In this document: positions 8,698-17,231 of the stretch, one piece after another
Layout of the letters: each line of letters opens with the position of its first letter
Position numbering within the stretch: position 1 is the stretch's first letter
NCBI GenBank assembly: GCA_025965125.1
Contig: JAOPXM010000205.1
Coordinates: 1-58,707, forward strand
DNA from: Nocardioides sp.
GTDB lineage: Bacteria > Actinomycetota > Actinomycetes > Propionibacteriales > Nocardioidaceae
DNA: 58,707 nucleotides
Direction of reading: 5' to 3'
Position numbers and translations under genes: made by a program
The notes under the pieces: model-generated
What the model saw: only the letters and a program-made list of their open reading frames with translations
What the model was told of the DNA's origin: nothing
Database searches by the model: none

Positions 8698-8962
8698 ATG
8701 GACACCCTCGCCGCAGCCACCGATGGTGGAGGTGGGGGTCACGAGACCGCCCACCAGTCGAAAACGAGCCGGAGAAGGGGAGGGAGGAAACCGCCCGCAC
8801 CGCAAGGCCCCCGAGTTGGGCGGGCGCCACCCCTGTACCTCGCCGGAGACCCACGTACCCGGCGGAGCCGTTTCGACTGGTGGGCTCTCCCTCCCCAGCG
8901 CATGTTTTCCCTCATATGTGGTATTGGTCGGGGTATCGTCCTGCGTAGGGGCGGCTGCGACC

Positions 8963-8968
8963 TAACTT
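8963..8968 (+). promoter_or_regulatory. Possible -10 box of the histidine kinase operon
   Basis: TAACTT sits 7 nt before an in-frame GTG at 8976. If it is used, the transcript begins at about 8976: either a leaderless mRNA starting at that GTG, or a leader of about 100 nt for the ATG at 9078. No good -35 box is visible. Confidence 0.3.
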
Positions 8969-9005
8969 TCACTTCGTGAGCAGAACTGCCGACGAGACAT
9001 CAGGA

Positions 9006-9018
9006 CCCCTATTCGGGG
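9006..9018. promoter_or_regulatory. CCCC-N5-GGGG palindromic motif
   Basis: CCCCTATTCGGGG, a strict copy of the recurrent motif, 60 bp upstream of the preferred kinase start. It differs at one position from the copy at 29167-29179. Confidence 0.5.
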
Positions 9019-9077
9019 GGGGTCGGCTTCCCGTCACTCGCTTCCAGCCTCCTACGTCGCGAGCTGGGGGGAAAGCG

Positions 9078-10538
9078 ATGGCGTTCGATCGGGTACCTGT
9101 CGGCGCCTGGGGGTGGAGATCCACGCTCCTGGTCGTCGCCATACTGGTGACTCCCCAGCTGCTCGTGCTGCAGCTGATCCCGGAGACGAGACGCCTCACC
9201 GAGGCGGCACAGGTCAACGACCTGCTGGCCTATCCGATGATGCTGGGGGCGGCCCTGTGCCTCTATATCTACTGGCACCTAGTCGGGCTCTCGAGCGCCA
9301 CCTGGCTGGTCGCCGCAGCCATCCTCTTCTCCGTGCAGGGGCTCGCCTACGCGGCCCTCCGGATGGCGCACGAGCAGCAGGTGAGAACCAGTCCCGGGTG
9401 GCACCTCATCATCGAACAGGCCGTTGCGCTGATCATCCTGGCGATGGTCGCCCAGGCGAGCCGTGGCCCGGCACCGACCGATCCGCTGACCATAGGCCTG
9501 TCGCTGGGTCTGCTGATCAGCGGATTGCGCGTGCTGATGTCGGAGGTGGCCCCTCAGTTCGCGCTCGACGGCCAACTGCTGGTCCTGATGGCCGCGTGCT
9601 TCCTGGTCGCCAACCTGGTCACGGCAGTACTCCTGATGCGGGTGGTCGAGCCACCTCGCTGGGCTCGACAACGCTTCGCCCTGGCGATTGCCCTGCTCGC
9701 CATCAGCCGCACGATCACGTATCCGACCCCGCGGGGGGACGTACGAAGCGTCATCGCCATCGTGGCCGAGCTGGGCGGCGTGTTCCTCATCACCGGGACC
9801 GCGGTGGCCCTGGTACGGGTGACGATCGGTGAGCACCGCCGCTGGGTCGGCTCGTTGCACGACCAGCTGGCGCGCGTGGAGGCGGGGCTTCGCGTCGACC
9901 GGGCCCGGTTGCACGAAGTCGGTAGCACCATCGCCGGCATCGCCTCGGCCTCACGGCTGATGCACGATGTCGCGAGAGTCAGTCCCGCGCGGCGTCGCAA
10001 GCTGGAGCAGACCATCGAGTCCGAGATGGCGCGGCTCGAACGCCTCATGTCGAGCCGGGTCGGAGGTCCGCTGCTCCCGGTCGAGCTGGACGGCACCCTC
10101 GAACCCGTGGTTGTCGCCCACCAGGCGCGGGGCCAGGAGTGCCTGTGGGAGCCGAGCGGACATTGGGCCCATGGACGTGCCGACGACATCGCCGAGGTGG
10201 TCAACATCCTGCTCGAGAACGCGGCCGAACACGCCAAGGGAACGGCGGTCCGCGTGGGCGTACGCCGCGTGAGCGACACCGTGAGGATCTGCGTCTCGGA
10301 CTCAGGACCCGGAGTACCGGACACCGTCCAGCACCGCATCTTCGAGTGGGGGGCGCGGGGGGACGGCTCGTCGGGTCAAGGCATCGGCTTGCACGTCGCC
10401 CATCGGCTCGTGGCGGACCAGGGCGGCGCGCTCAGCATGGCCCGGGCCGCCGCACGAGGTGCCACCTTCGTCGTAACCCTCCCCGCCGAGGCAAGCCCAG
10501 GAGTGCGGTCGCATGACCCACAAGATCCTCCCGCGTAG
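9078..10538 (+). CDS. Membrane sensor histidine kinase
   Basis: A 486-aa protein with about seven or eight hydrophobic segments over residues 10-255 (for example STLLVVAILVTPQLLVL and LAYPMMLGAALCLYIYW), then a cytoplasmic kinase. The probable phosphorylation His is in RARLHEVGSTIAG near residue 279. The N box is ILLENAAEHA (~376), G1 is DSGPGVP (~408) and G2 is GQGIGLHVAHRLV (~433), so the ATPase is intact. The many-helix sensor region resembles kinases that sense membrane or small-molecule signals; the ligand is unknown. The start at 9078 follows GGGGGGAAAG; an in-frame GTG at 8976 would add 34 residues and could be leaderless. Its end overlaps the response regulator by 26 bp, making a clear two-component pair. 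Confidence 0.9.
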   Translation: MAFDRVPVGAWGWRSTLLVVAILVTPQLLVLQLIPETRRLTEAAQVNDLLAYPMMLGAALCLYIYWHLVGLSSATWLVAAAILFSVQGLAYAALRMAHEQQVRTSPGWHLIIEQAVALIILAMVAQASRGPAPTDPLTIGLSLGLLISGLRVLMSEVAPQFALDGQLLVLMAACFLVANLVTAVLLMRVVEPPRWARQRFALAIALLAISRTITYPTPRGDVRSVIAIVAELGGVFLITGTAVALVRVTIGEHRRWVGSLHDQLARVEAGLRVDRARLHEVGSTIAGIASASRLMHDVARVSPARRRKLEQTIESEMARLERLMSSRVGGPLLPVELDGTLEPVVVAHQARGQECLWEPSGHWAHGRADDIAEVVNILLENAAEHAKGTAVRVGVRRVSDTVRICVSDSGPGVPDTVQHRIFEWGARGDGSSGQGIGLHVAHRLVADQGGALSMARAAARGATFVVTLPAEASPGVRSHDPQDPPA

Positions 10539-11241
10539 CAGCATCCGGGTCCTGATAGTCGAGGACCATGTGCTGTTCGCAGAGTCTCTCGAGCTGGCCC
10601 TGTCGATGGAGGGCTACGACGTACGGCGACTGGTCCTGCCCGAATCCGGAGGTTCGATGTCCACGATCCTCTCGGCGGCGATCAGGGCGCACCCTCGGAT
10701 CGTGCTCCTCGACCTCGACCTGGGACGCTTCGGCAACGGGGGGCACCTGATCGGACCCATGGCCGGCGCCGGGGTCAGCGTGGTCGTCATCACCGCCTCC
10801 ACGGACCGGGCCCGCTGGGGCGAGTGCCTGCGATATGGCGCGCGCAAGGTGATGTCGAAGACCGAACCCCTCAACGACATCCTCGCCACCGTGCGACGAC
10901 TCAACGAGGGACTCCCCCTGATGGCGCCGGACGAACGTGAGGAGCTCCTGCAGCTCTGGCACAGCGAGCGCCGGGATCAACAGGTCCAGCGGGCCCGCCT
11001 CGAACGGCTGACAAATCGCGAGCGCGAGGTGCTGGGCCATCTCGTCGGAGGCCGCACTGTCCGGGAGATCGCCAGGGAGGAGGTCGTGTCCGAGGCCACG
11101 GTTCGGACCCAGGTCAAGGCCATCTTGAGCAAGCTCGAGGTCTCCTCACAGCTGGCTGCGGTCGGAATCGCGCACCGGACCAGATGGCAGCCGCCGAGGG
11201 CCGAGTCATCAAGGGGCCAGAGGTCTCGGAGCGATCAGTAG
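10513..11241 (+). CDS. LuxR/NarL-type response regulator
   Basis: A 242-aa regulator with an intact receiver: the acidic pair in LIVEDH (residues 17-18), phospho-acceptor Asp in IVLLDLDLG (about 67), Thr in VVITAST and Lys in KVMSKTE (about 116). The C-terminal LuxR helix-turn-helix is LTNREREVLGHLVGG ... SEATVRTQVKAILSKLEV. It overlaps the upstream kinase by 26 bp and is presumably its partner. It converges with the sugar transferase at 11268-12728, with their stop codons inside the same short tandem repeat. It is the best candidate in the window for direct control of the polysaccharide genes (inference from position only). Confidence 0.93.
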   Translation: MTHKILPRSSIRVLIVEDHVLFAESLELALSMEGYDVRRLVLPESGGSMSTILSAAIRAHPRIVLLDLDLGRFGNGGHLIGPMAGAGVSVVVITASTDRARWGECLRYGARKVMSKTEPLNDILATVRRLNEGLPLMAPDEREELLQLWHSERRDQQVQRARLERLTNREREVLGHLVGGRTVREIAREEVVSEATVRTQVKAILSKLEVSSQLAAVGIAHRTRWQPPRAESSRGQRSRSDQ

Positions 11242-11274
11242 GCGATCAGTAGGCGATCAGTAGGCGATCAGTAG
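11231..11274. repeat. Four perfect tandem copies of an 11-bp unit carrying both stop codons
   Basis: GCGATCAGTAG is repeated four times without change (11231, 11242, 11253, 11264). Each unit contains TAG on the plus strand and TGA on the minus strand. The response regulator stops in copy 1 and the convergent sugar transferase stops in copy 4. Confidence 0.95.
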
Positions 11275-12728
11275 GCGCCGCGGTGGTCGAGGACCGCGCG
11301 GAGGGTGCGGAGCACGATCGCCAGGTCCAACCCCGGGGACCAGTTGTCGACGTACCGGGTGTCCAGGCGCACGGTGTCCTCCCACGACAGGTCGGAGCGC
11401 CCCGACACCTGCCACAGGCCGGTCAGTCCAGGCTTCACGACCAGCCGACGGCGCGGATCGACGTCGTACTCAGCCACCTCGCTGGGCAGCGCCGGACGAG
11501 GACCGACCAGCGCCATGTCGCCGCGAACCACGTTCCACAGCTGCGGCATCTCGTCGAGCGAGTAGCGACGCAGGAAGTGGCCCAGCTCGGTCACGCGCGG
11601 GTCCTGACGCAGCTTGAACAGCACCCCCCCGGTCTCGTTGCTGTCCGCCAGCCCCGCGAGCATGCTCTCGGCTGTCACACCCATGGTGCGGAACTTGTAC
11701 ATCGTGAAGGTGCGCCCCTGGAGCCCGACGCGTTCCTGACGGAAGATGGCTCCACCCGGAGACCCACGCCTTATCAGGAGGGCGATCGTCACGAGAACCG
11801 GAGCGACAGCGACGAGGACCAACGCGGCTGCGCTGCGCTCGGCGACGTCCTTCAGGAACCGACGAAGCCCGTGCAGCGGCGCAGGTGCGACGTGCACCAG
11901 CACCAGCCCCGCTGCGATCGCGTTCGTGCGGCGGAAGGGTGCGACGTCGACGAGTCCGGTGCCGAGGTAGATCTCGATGTCGGCTGCTTCCAGCCGCCAT
12001 TGGAGACGGCGCACCGAGCCCGGGTCCAGGAGGTGCCCGGGAAGCACGAGGACCGCGTCCGCAGACTGGTCAATGGCCAGCGCGGCGGCCGTGTCCACGC
12101 CACCGACGGCCGAGGGTGGCAGGTCGTCGACCCGGCCCGGCTGCGTGAGGCACACAGCGACCACCTGCACCCGCTGCGCCGCCGGTCGCTCGAGCTCGGC
12201 CAGCGCCCGTCGGACGTCCACCGGATGTCCGACCAGTACGACGCGAGCTGCCGTCGCCGACCGGGTGCCCGTGCGTCGCGTCGCCTGCGGCACCAACCGC
12301 AGGGCGACGCCGGCGGCGGTGACGCAGCCGGTGAAGGCGATGAGCGTGCCCGACGCCGGCGCGTTGAGGAACGCGGACCCGACCCAGCACACGAGACCCA
12401 GAACCATCCCGGAGTGCACCACCCGCCGGACCGCGGACGACGAGTCGTCGAGAAGCTGCCCTCGGGCATAGGCGCCTCGGGCCGCCAGCAAGAGCGGCCA
12501 CCCGAGGAGAAGCGCGAGACCCGGCTGGCGACCCAGGGAGGCGCCCTGGAGGCCGAGGACGGACAACGTGACGCAGGCTGCCAGTACGTCGCCCATCGCG
12601 GCGTGCGGGTGCCACCGCAACGCGCTGATGCGGCCCAGGCGTCGCAACGGTGCAGCAACACCGGCGTCGAGAACCTGGCCGGCGTCGGCGAAGGGATGTG
12701 GGGCAGCTGGCGCCAGGGCCTCGGCCAT
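11268..12728 (-). CDS. Polyprenyl-phosphate sugar-1-phosphate transferase (exopolysaccharide initiation)
   Basis: A 486-aa WcaJ/CpsE-type priming enzyme. The N-terminal half has several hydrophobic helices (residues ~30-135), followed by a CoA-binding-like domain (ARVVLVGHPVDVRRALAEL). A re-entrant helix near residue 293 precedes the catalytic bacterial sugar transferase domain, with YKFRTM, DEMPQLWNVVRGD (~389), LVGPRPALP, KPGLTGLWQVSGRS and LDTRYV. It transfers a sugar 1-phosphate from a nucleotide sugar to undecaprenyl phosphate at the membrane, the first step of repeat-unit assembly. The start at 12728 has GGGAGGGGGC 7-8 nt upstream. The main polysaccharide locus lies 10 kb away, so this is probably its initiating enzyme (inference). 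Confidence 0.93.
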   Translation of the reverse strand: MAEALAPAAPHPFADAGQVLDAGVAAPLRRLGRISALRWHPHAAMGDVLAACVTLSVLGLQGASLGRQPGLALLLGWPLLLAARGAYARGQLLDDSSSAVRRVVHSGMVLGLVCWVGSAFLNAPASGTLIAFTGCVTAAGVALRLVPQATRRTGTRSATAARVVLVGHPVDVRRALAELERPAAQRVQVVAVCLTQPGRVDDLPPSAVGGVDTAAALAIDQSADAVLVLPGHLLDPGSVRRLQWRLEAADIEIYLGTGLVDVAPFRRTNAIAAGLVLVHVAPAPLHGLRRFLKDVAERSAAALVLVAVAPVLVTIALLIRRGSPGGAIFRQERVGLQGRTFTMYKFRTMGVTAESMLAGLADSNETGGVLFKLRQDPRVTELGHFLRRYSLDEMPQLWNVVRGDMALVGPRPALPSEVAEYDVDPRRRLVVKPGLTGLWQVSGRSDLSWEDTVRLDTRYVDNWSPGLDLAIVLRTLRAVLDHRGAY

Positions 12729-12914
12729 GCAGCTCGCCCCCTCCCGGGCTCTCGACAACGATTTCGGGTGTGCCTTGAACTTAGGGAACGGGCGCCGTCG
12801 CGGCATGCCGCATTTGAGGCAAGTGTCCGCACGCCCCCGAGCCTGATCCGGGCGCGCTCCAACCCGGGAACCTGCTGTCCCTGTCGGGGCCTTGCGTGCT
12901 GCCCTGCGAGGCGG

Positions 12915-13112
12915 CTACGGCATCGTCACCGTCCGCCGGGCGGTCTTCGCCGAGACGTTTCCAGGTGGGTCCACCGTGGTGACCTGGTAGCCGTACGTGG
13001 CTCCATCGGCCCGGTGGGGCAGGACCAACACCGCGAGGATGGCTCCGAGGAGCGCGAGGACAATACCGATGGCGAGCACGGCGTACTGGCGGTGCGGGAA
13101 GTGGGTCGACAC
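12915..13112 (-). CDS. Small single-pass membrane protein of unknown function
   Basis: A 65-aa product, with one transmembrane helix (YAVLAIGIVLALLGAILAVLVL) after a short basic/His N-terminus and a Thr-rich extracellular tail (ATYGYQVTTVDPPGNVSAKT). I do not recognise a family. The GTG at 13112 is preferred because GAGGAG lies 9 nt upstream; an ATG at 13142 would add 10 residues but has no spaced Shine-Dalgarno. It lies 186 bp upstream of the priming sugar transferase on the same strand, so it may be a membrane partner of it or expressed with it. Confidence 0.6.
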   Translation of the reverse strand: MSTHFPHRQYAVLAIGIVLALLGAILAVLVLPHRADGATYGYQVTTVDPPGNVSAKTARRTVTMP

Positions 13113-13188
13113 GACGGCTGTCTCCTCAGGTGGTGACGACATCCTCGGGAGGGAGTCACGCGCACGAGCCGTCCGTCGGGACCTTTAG

Positions 13189-13198
13189 CCAAATTTGG
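13189..13198. promoter_or_regulatory. AT-cored palindrome upstream of the small membrane protein
   Basis: CCAAATTTGG, a perfect 10-bp palindrome 76 bp before the GTG at 13112 and 46 bp before the ATG at 13142. It resembles the CCCC-N5-GGGG sites but has only two flanking C/G on each side. Confidence 0.3.
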
Positions 13199-13265
13199 TC
13201 ACGGAGGTTTCTCGCGAAGCCGTATCCGCAGCTGGGGAGGGCGGCGACCGGGCACCTCGGTGCCC

Positions 13266-14066
13266 TCAGCCGGCGGAGGTGACCCCGTTGCGCTGCACGA
13301 AGTCGATGATCCGCTCGGCCAGCTCGGGACGACAGACGATCAGGTCCGGCAGGTAGACGTCCGCCTGGTTGTACGCCAGGGGCGAGCCGTCAATGCGCGA
13401 GGTGAACAACCCGGCGGCGCGGGCTACGGCGACCGGGGCCGCGGAGTCCCATTCGTACTGACCGCCGGCATGGACGTAGGCGTCGGTGAGGTCGCGGACC
13501 ACCGACATGACCTTGACCCCTGCCGAGCCCATCGCGACGAGCTCGGCATCGATCTCCCGGGCGAGCCCGTGCACGAACTCTGGTGGTCGGCTGCGGGAAA
13601 CCGCGATCCGCGGTCGGCCCGACGTGCTCGCAGGTACGACGGGGGGCCGGCCGGTGTTGAACGTCTCCCCGAGCGCGGGCTGGGCGACGGCGCCGGCGGT
13701 GAGGTCGCCGGACTGCCAGAGCGCCACGTGGACCGCCCAGTCGTCGCGGGGCGGCTCGGAGAACTCGCGGGTGCCGTCCAGGGGGTCGACGATCCAGACC
13801 CGCTCGGCCTTCAGTCGATCCACCTTGTCGCCGGTGCTCTCGACGGCTTCCTCGGACAGCACCGCGTCGCCGGGGCGGTGCTCGGCCAGAAGCTCCATCA
13901 ACAGCAGGTGGGCGGCCCGGTCGCCTGCGTCCTTGAGCTCGCGGCCCTCCAGACCCTCGAGCCGGACCTCGAGCAGCCGCTCCCCGGCGACCGTGGCCAG
14001 CCAGGTGGCCAGGACGTGGTCGTCGGTGGCGGCTGATGCGGGCGGGGTGCCGGGGTCGAAAGTCAC
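13266..14066 (-). CDS. cysQ: 3'(2'),5'-bisphosphate nucleotidase (CysQ-like inositol monophosphatase family)
   Basis: A 266-aa member of the Li+-sensitive phosphatase superfamily. Metal-binding motifs are visible in order: LSEEAVES, WIVDPLDGTREF and the C-terminal YEWDSAAPVAVARAAG. CysQ enzymes convert PAP, the by-product of PAPS-dependent sulfation, to AMP; related enzymes act on inositol phosphates. Four PAPS-type sulfotransferases lie downstream in this window, which favours the PAP role here. The start is GTG at 14066, 18 bp after the pth stop, so it is probably co-transcribed with pth and rplY. Confidence 0.88.
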   Translation of the reverse strand: MTFDPGTPPASAATDDHVLATWLATVAGERLLEVRLEGLEGRELKDAGDRAAHLLLMELLAEHRPGDAVLSEEAVESTGDKVDRLKAERVWIVDPLDGTREFSEPPRDDWAVHVALWQSGDLTAGAVAQPALGETFNTGRPPVVPASTSGRPRIAVSRSRPPEFVHGLAREIDAELVAMGSAGVKVMSVVRDLTDAYVHAGGQYEWDSAAPVAVARAAGLFTSRIDGSPLAYNQADVYLPDLIVCRPELAERIIDFVQRNGVTSAG

Positions 14067-14084
14067 CGGGTCACCCTAGATGAG

Positions 14085-14690
14085 TCAGGAGTTGAACGAC
14101 TGCTGGGTGCGCTCGAGGCCGACGACGATGAGCGACTCGACCGCGTCCGCGGCGCTGTCGACCTGGAAGGGCACGGTCTTGCGCTCGGTGGAGGAGTAGT
14201 TCGAGAGCACGAAGTCGGACACCTCCTGGCGGCCGGGAGGGCGGCCGATCCCGATCCGGACCCGGTAGAAGTCGCCGGTGCCGAGAGAGGACCGCAGCGA
14301 CTTCAGCCCGTTGTGGCCGTTGTCCCCGCCACCGAGCTTGACGCGCATCGTGTCGAACGGGAGGTCGAGCTCGTCGTGGATTGCGATGATCCGCTCGGGC
14401 GGCACCTTGTAGAACGTCGCGAGCGCCTTGACGGGTCCCCCCGACTCGTTCATGTAGCCACGGGGACGGGCGAGCACGACGCGGGGTCCGGCGGAACCGG
14501 GAGCGCCAAGGCGGCCCTCGACCACGTCGGCACGCCCGGACTTGTGCGAGCGGAACGACGCACCCATGCGGCGGGCCAGCTCATCGGCGACGAGGTAGCC
14601 GACGTTGTGCCGGTGGCCGGCGTAGGAAGGGCCGGGATTGCCTAGCCCGACCACCAGCCACACAGGCGTGCCTGCGTCCTCGGTGGTCAT
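14085..14690 (-). CDS. pth: Peptidyl-tRNA hydrolase
   Basis: A 201-aa Pth1 enzyme that cleaves peptidyl-tRNA released by stalled ribosomes. Signature stretches include [20 protein letters not shown] with the catalytic His, [11 protein letters not shown], and [20 protein letters not shown] followed by GHNGLKSL. The length and order are standard. It sits 42 bp downstream of rplY on the same strand, a gene pair conserved in many actinobacteria. Confidence 0.97.
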   Translation of the reverse strand: MTTEDAGTPVWLVVGLGNPGPSYAGHRHNVGYLVADELARRMGASFRSHKSGRADVVEGRLGAPGSAGPRVVLARPRGYMNESGGPVKALATFYKVPPERIIAIHDELDLPFDTMRVKLGGGDNGHNGLKSLRSSLGTGDFYRVRIGIGRPPGRQEVSDFVLSNYSSTERKTVPFQVDSAADAVESLIVVGLERTQQSFNS

Positions 14691-14732
14691 CGCGTCGGAG
14701 TCCCGGCCCTTTCTACGGAAGAACAGCGCGGA

Positions 14733-15410
14733 TCACTCGCCCTCGGTGGCCCCGGTGGTCTCCGCGTCCTCGGACTCGGCGGCCGCCTCGACGTCCGCGT
14801 CGGACTCCTCGCGCTCGATGCCGGCCTCGGCCTCGGCCTCGGCGAGCTCGGCCTCGACCTGCTCGGTCGTCTGCGCCTCGGTGATGTTGACGATCAGCGC
14901 GTCGGGGTCGAGCAGCAGCGTCGAGCCCTCCGGCAGCGAGAGCTCCGACGCCAGGATCTGGGTGCCGGCGGGCAGGCCCTCGATGGACACCTCGATGGAC
15001 TCGGGGATGTGCGTGGCCTCGGCCTCGACCTGGACGGTGTTGTTGTCCACCACGACGAGGGTCTCGCGCTGGGCGTCGCCCACGAGCACGATCGGGATGT
15101 CGACGGTGACCTTCTCACCCTGGCGCACCGCGACGAAGTCGATGTGCTCGAGGTGGCGGCGGATCGGGTCGATCTGCACCTGCTTGGTCAGCGCCAGCTG
15201 GCTCTTGCCTTCGATGTCGAGCTCGAGCAGGGCGTTCGCGCCGCCGTGCTTGAGCGCCATCATCGTGTCGTGGCCGGGCAGCGTGATGTGGATGGGGTCG
15301 TTGCCGTGCCCGTACAGGACGGCGGGGACCTTGTCGGCGCGGCGGATGCGGCGAGCCGCCCCCTTGCCGAACTCGGTGCGGGACTCTGCGGTGATCTTCT
15401 CGGCGGCCAT
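14733..15410 (-). CDS. rplY: 50S ribosomal protein L25, general stress Ctc form
   Basis: A 225-aa long-form L25 (Ctc): an N-terminal 5S rRNA-binding domain (ESRTEFGKGAARRIRRADKVPAVLYG is in this part) and a C-terminal beta domain (IEVSIEGLPAGTQI). It ends in a very acidic tail rich in Glu, Ala and Asp, from about residue 180, longer than in short L25 proteins. It binds 5S rRNA in the large subunit. The start at 15410 has GAGGAG 8 nt upstream. Confidence 0.96.
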   Translation of the reverse strand: MAAEKITAESRTEFGKGAARRIRRADKVPAVLYGHGNDPIHITLPGHDTMMALKHGGANALLELDIEGKSQLALTKQVQIDPIRRHLEHIDFVAVRQGEKVTVDIPIVLVGDAQRETLVVVDNNTVQVEAEATHIPESIEVSIEGLPAGTQILASELSLPEGSTLLLDPDALIVNITEAQTTEQVEAELAEAEAEAGIEREESDADVEAAAESEDAETTGATEGE

Positions 15411-15617
15411 GCTGACTACTCCTCGTACGTGCTGACGTCAGGAACTCGTGTGGCTGCCCCGAACCCGGCGACCGACATGACGAACGCCGCGCACCCGGTC
15501 TGAGTCGACATCGAGCAGCGCGGCGCACCATGAGGTCCAGCCGGCCCTGTCGATCACGGAGCGAACCGGAGTCAACCGGTGCTCCCTCGCCGAGGCAACC
15601 TACTGATCCTAGCGAGG

Positions 15618-15641
15618 GCGTTCGCTGAGCGCGAATCGCCG
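15618..15641 (-). terminator. Probable terminator after the ABC exporter operon
   Basis: GGCGTTCGC-TGA-GCGCGAATCGCC forms a GC-rich hairpin with one bulged base, 35 nt past the stop of the permease gene ending at 15676. There is no T-run, as is common in high-GC actinobacteria. The rest of 15411-15675 shows nothing else I can support. Confidence 0.45.
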
Positions 15642-15675
15642 CGGAGGGGCGTGGACACGCTGGCCTCCGGGAAAG

Positions 15676-16461
15676 CTAGGTGCGGTCGAGGGAGGCCCGG
15701 CGCCGGCTCTCGCCCTCGAAGAAGCGCAGCAGGGCCAGGCCCAGGACCGTGTAGATCGCACCGACCCCGATCTCGCGAGTCACCAGACCGGTGACGTCGC
15801 CCAGCGAGCTGTCGTCGGCAAGCAACCGGGCGGCCGCGATGCCGTGGGTCAGTGGCAGCCAGGACCCGACCGTCGCCATCCAGCCCGGCAGGTCGTCGAG
15901 CGCGACGTTGACCCCGCAGAACACCAGCAGGACGCAGAACAGCACGTTGCCGAGCACCGCGCTCTCCCGGACCCGCAGTGCGACCGCACCCATGGCCAGC
16001 CCCAGTCCCGTGCACGACGCGGACGTCACCACGACCACGAGCAGGATCGCCGGCCACGAGCCGCTCGGGACATGTACGTCGAGCAGCAGGACGCCGGCGA
16101 GCACGCCGACCATCGCGACGCCCCAGCCGTTGGCGATCACTGGCAGCGCCCGGCCGAGGAACAGCGGGATCCGGCGAGCGGGAGTGACGAGCACGATGCC
16201 CAGGGTGTGCCCCTCGCGTTCGCCTCCGATCGTTGCCCCCATCGCGAACAGGCACGGGATCGCGGCGTAGTTGAGCGCGTTGCCGATCACGTAGAACTCG
16301 TCGTTCCCCACGCCGGCGCTGCGGCCGATGTAGGCGAACAGCAGGATCTGACAGATCGGCGAGACGATGAGCGACGGGACCAGGATCCACGGGTTGAGCC
16401 AGCCGAACATGGCCCGGTAGCTCATCAGGCCACCGATGAAGAAGATCCGAAGCGACGTCAT
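15676..16461 (-). CDS. ABC-2 type transporter permease (second)
   Basis: A 261-aa integral membrane protein with about six helices (for example VVGVLAGVLL-like segments at 110-130 and VLFCVLLVFCGVNVAL near 175). It belongs to the ABC-2/DrrB type (MGATIGGEREGHTLGIVLV near residue 80 matches the family's ERE...GT motif). Its ATG overlaps the stop of the first permease as ATGA. The two permeases and the ATPase form one export unit; the substrate (drug, lipid or polymer) cannot be told from sequence. Confidence 0.88.
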   Translation of the reverse strand: MTSLRIFFIGGLMSYRAMFGWLNPWILVPSLIVSPICQILLFAYIGRSAGVGNDEFYVIGNALNYAAIPCLFAMGATIGGEREGHTLGIVLVTPARRIPLFLGRALPVIANGWGVAMVGVLAGVLLLDVHVPSGSWPAILLVVVVTSASCTGLGLAMGAVALRVRESAVLGNVLFCVLLVFCGVNVALDDLPGWMATVGSWLPLTHGIAAARLLADDSSLGDVTGLVTREIGVGAIYTVLGLALLRFFEGESRRRASLDRT

Positions 16462-17231
16462 GTGAGCGCCAGGGTCGCGTGGCGACGAGCGGACTCGACC
16501 AGCCGCCTACCCAGGTACGCCGCGACGACGGCGTACACCAGGCCGACAGCGACACACAGGCCGAGGTTCCCCCACGGGCTCACCCCGTTGGCGGCGTCGC
16601 GGACGGCCGCCATGGCCCAGGTCGTCGGGATCGACCACGACAGGGGGTGCAGCCAGTCCGGAAGCAGGTCCACGGGCACCAGGAACCCGCAGAGCAGCCA
16701 GCCGGGGTACTCCAGGGCCGCGCCCAGGGACCAGGACGTGCGGTAGCGCACCGCGGTCACCGAGAGGAAGAAGCCGAACAGCGCCAGGGTGAGCGCCGAC
16801 ATCAGGACACTCAGCACGAAGAGCGGCCAGCTCGCGATCTCGAGGCGGATGTCGAAGACCAAGCGCTCCCAGACGATCGTGGCCACCACGCAGTAGAGGC
16901 CGATGGTCGAGAGCGCCATCGTGATCGGCACCAGCACCCGCGACAGCGGTATGGGTGCGGCAACGAGGAGCTCCAGGGTGCCGGCCCAGCGCTCGCGGGT
17001 CAGCAGCGAGGACGCGATCACGCCCTGGCACGTCCACATGCCCATGATCGCGGCGCCCAAGCCGGCGTACTGCATGCCGTCGGGATCGTCCTTGATGCGG
17101 TAGACGAGCAACGCCGCCGTCGCGAACATCAGCGGGAAGAACACCGCCAGCAGGCCGTCGAACAGCGACGTGGACAGCACCCGGAGCTGGAGGAGGTAGC
17201 AGATCCGCTGCTGGCGCAGGTAGCTCCTCAC
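16458..17231 (-). CDS. ABC-2 type transporter permease (first)
   Basis: A 257-aa membrane protein with about six helices and an ABC-2 motif (LTRERWAGTLELLVAAPIPL). The GTG at 17231 overlaps the ATPase stop as GTGA and gives a normal family length (FVRSYLRQQ start region); the frame is open further upstream, but that sequence lies inside the ATPase gene. The stop overlaps the next permease start as ATGA. It pairs with the second permease to make a heterodimeric channel. Confidence 0.87.
   Translation of the reverse strand: MRSYLRQQRICYLLQLRVLSTSLFDGLLAVFFPLMFATAALLVYRIKDDPDGMQYAGLGAAIMGMWTCQGVIASSLLTRERWAGTLELLVAAPIPLSRVLVPITMALSTIGLYCVVATIVWERLVFDIRLEIASWPLFVLSVLMSALTLALFGFFLSVTAVRYRTSWSLGAALEYPGWLLCGFLVPVDLLPDWLHPLSWSIPTTWAMAAVRDAANGVSPWGNLGLCVAVGLVYAVVAAYLGRRLVESARRHATLALT

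Noticed and set aside
8670-8979. Short overlapping frames on both strands in the gap before the histidine kinase
   Set aside because: No family, no ribosome-binding sites and Pro/Arg-rich composition; the region is better explained as a divergent promoter.
11231-11274. The four 11-bp repeats as a CRISPR array or integration site
   Set aside because: Units are too short, have no spacers, and no cas genes or integrase lie nearby.
15564-15590. A second hairpin after rplY (GAGCGAACCGG...ACCGGTGCTC)
   Set aside because: The arms pair poorly and it lies upstream of rplY on its strand, so a terminator role is not supported.
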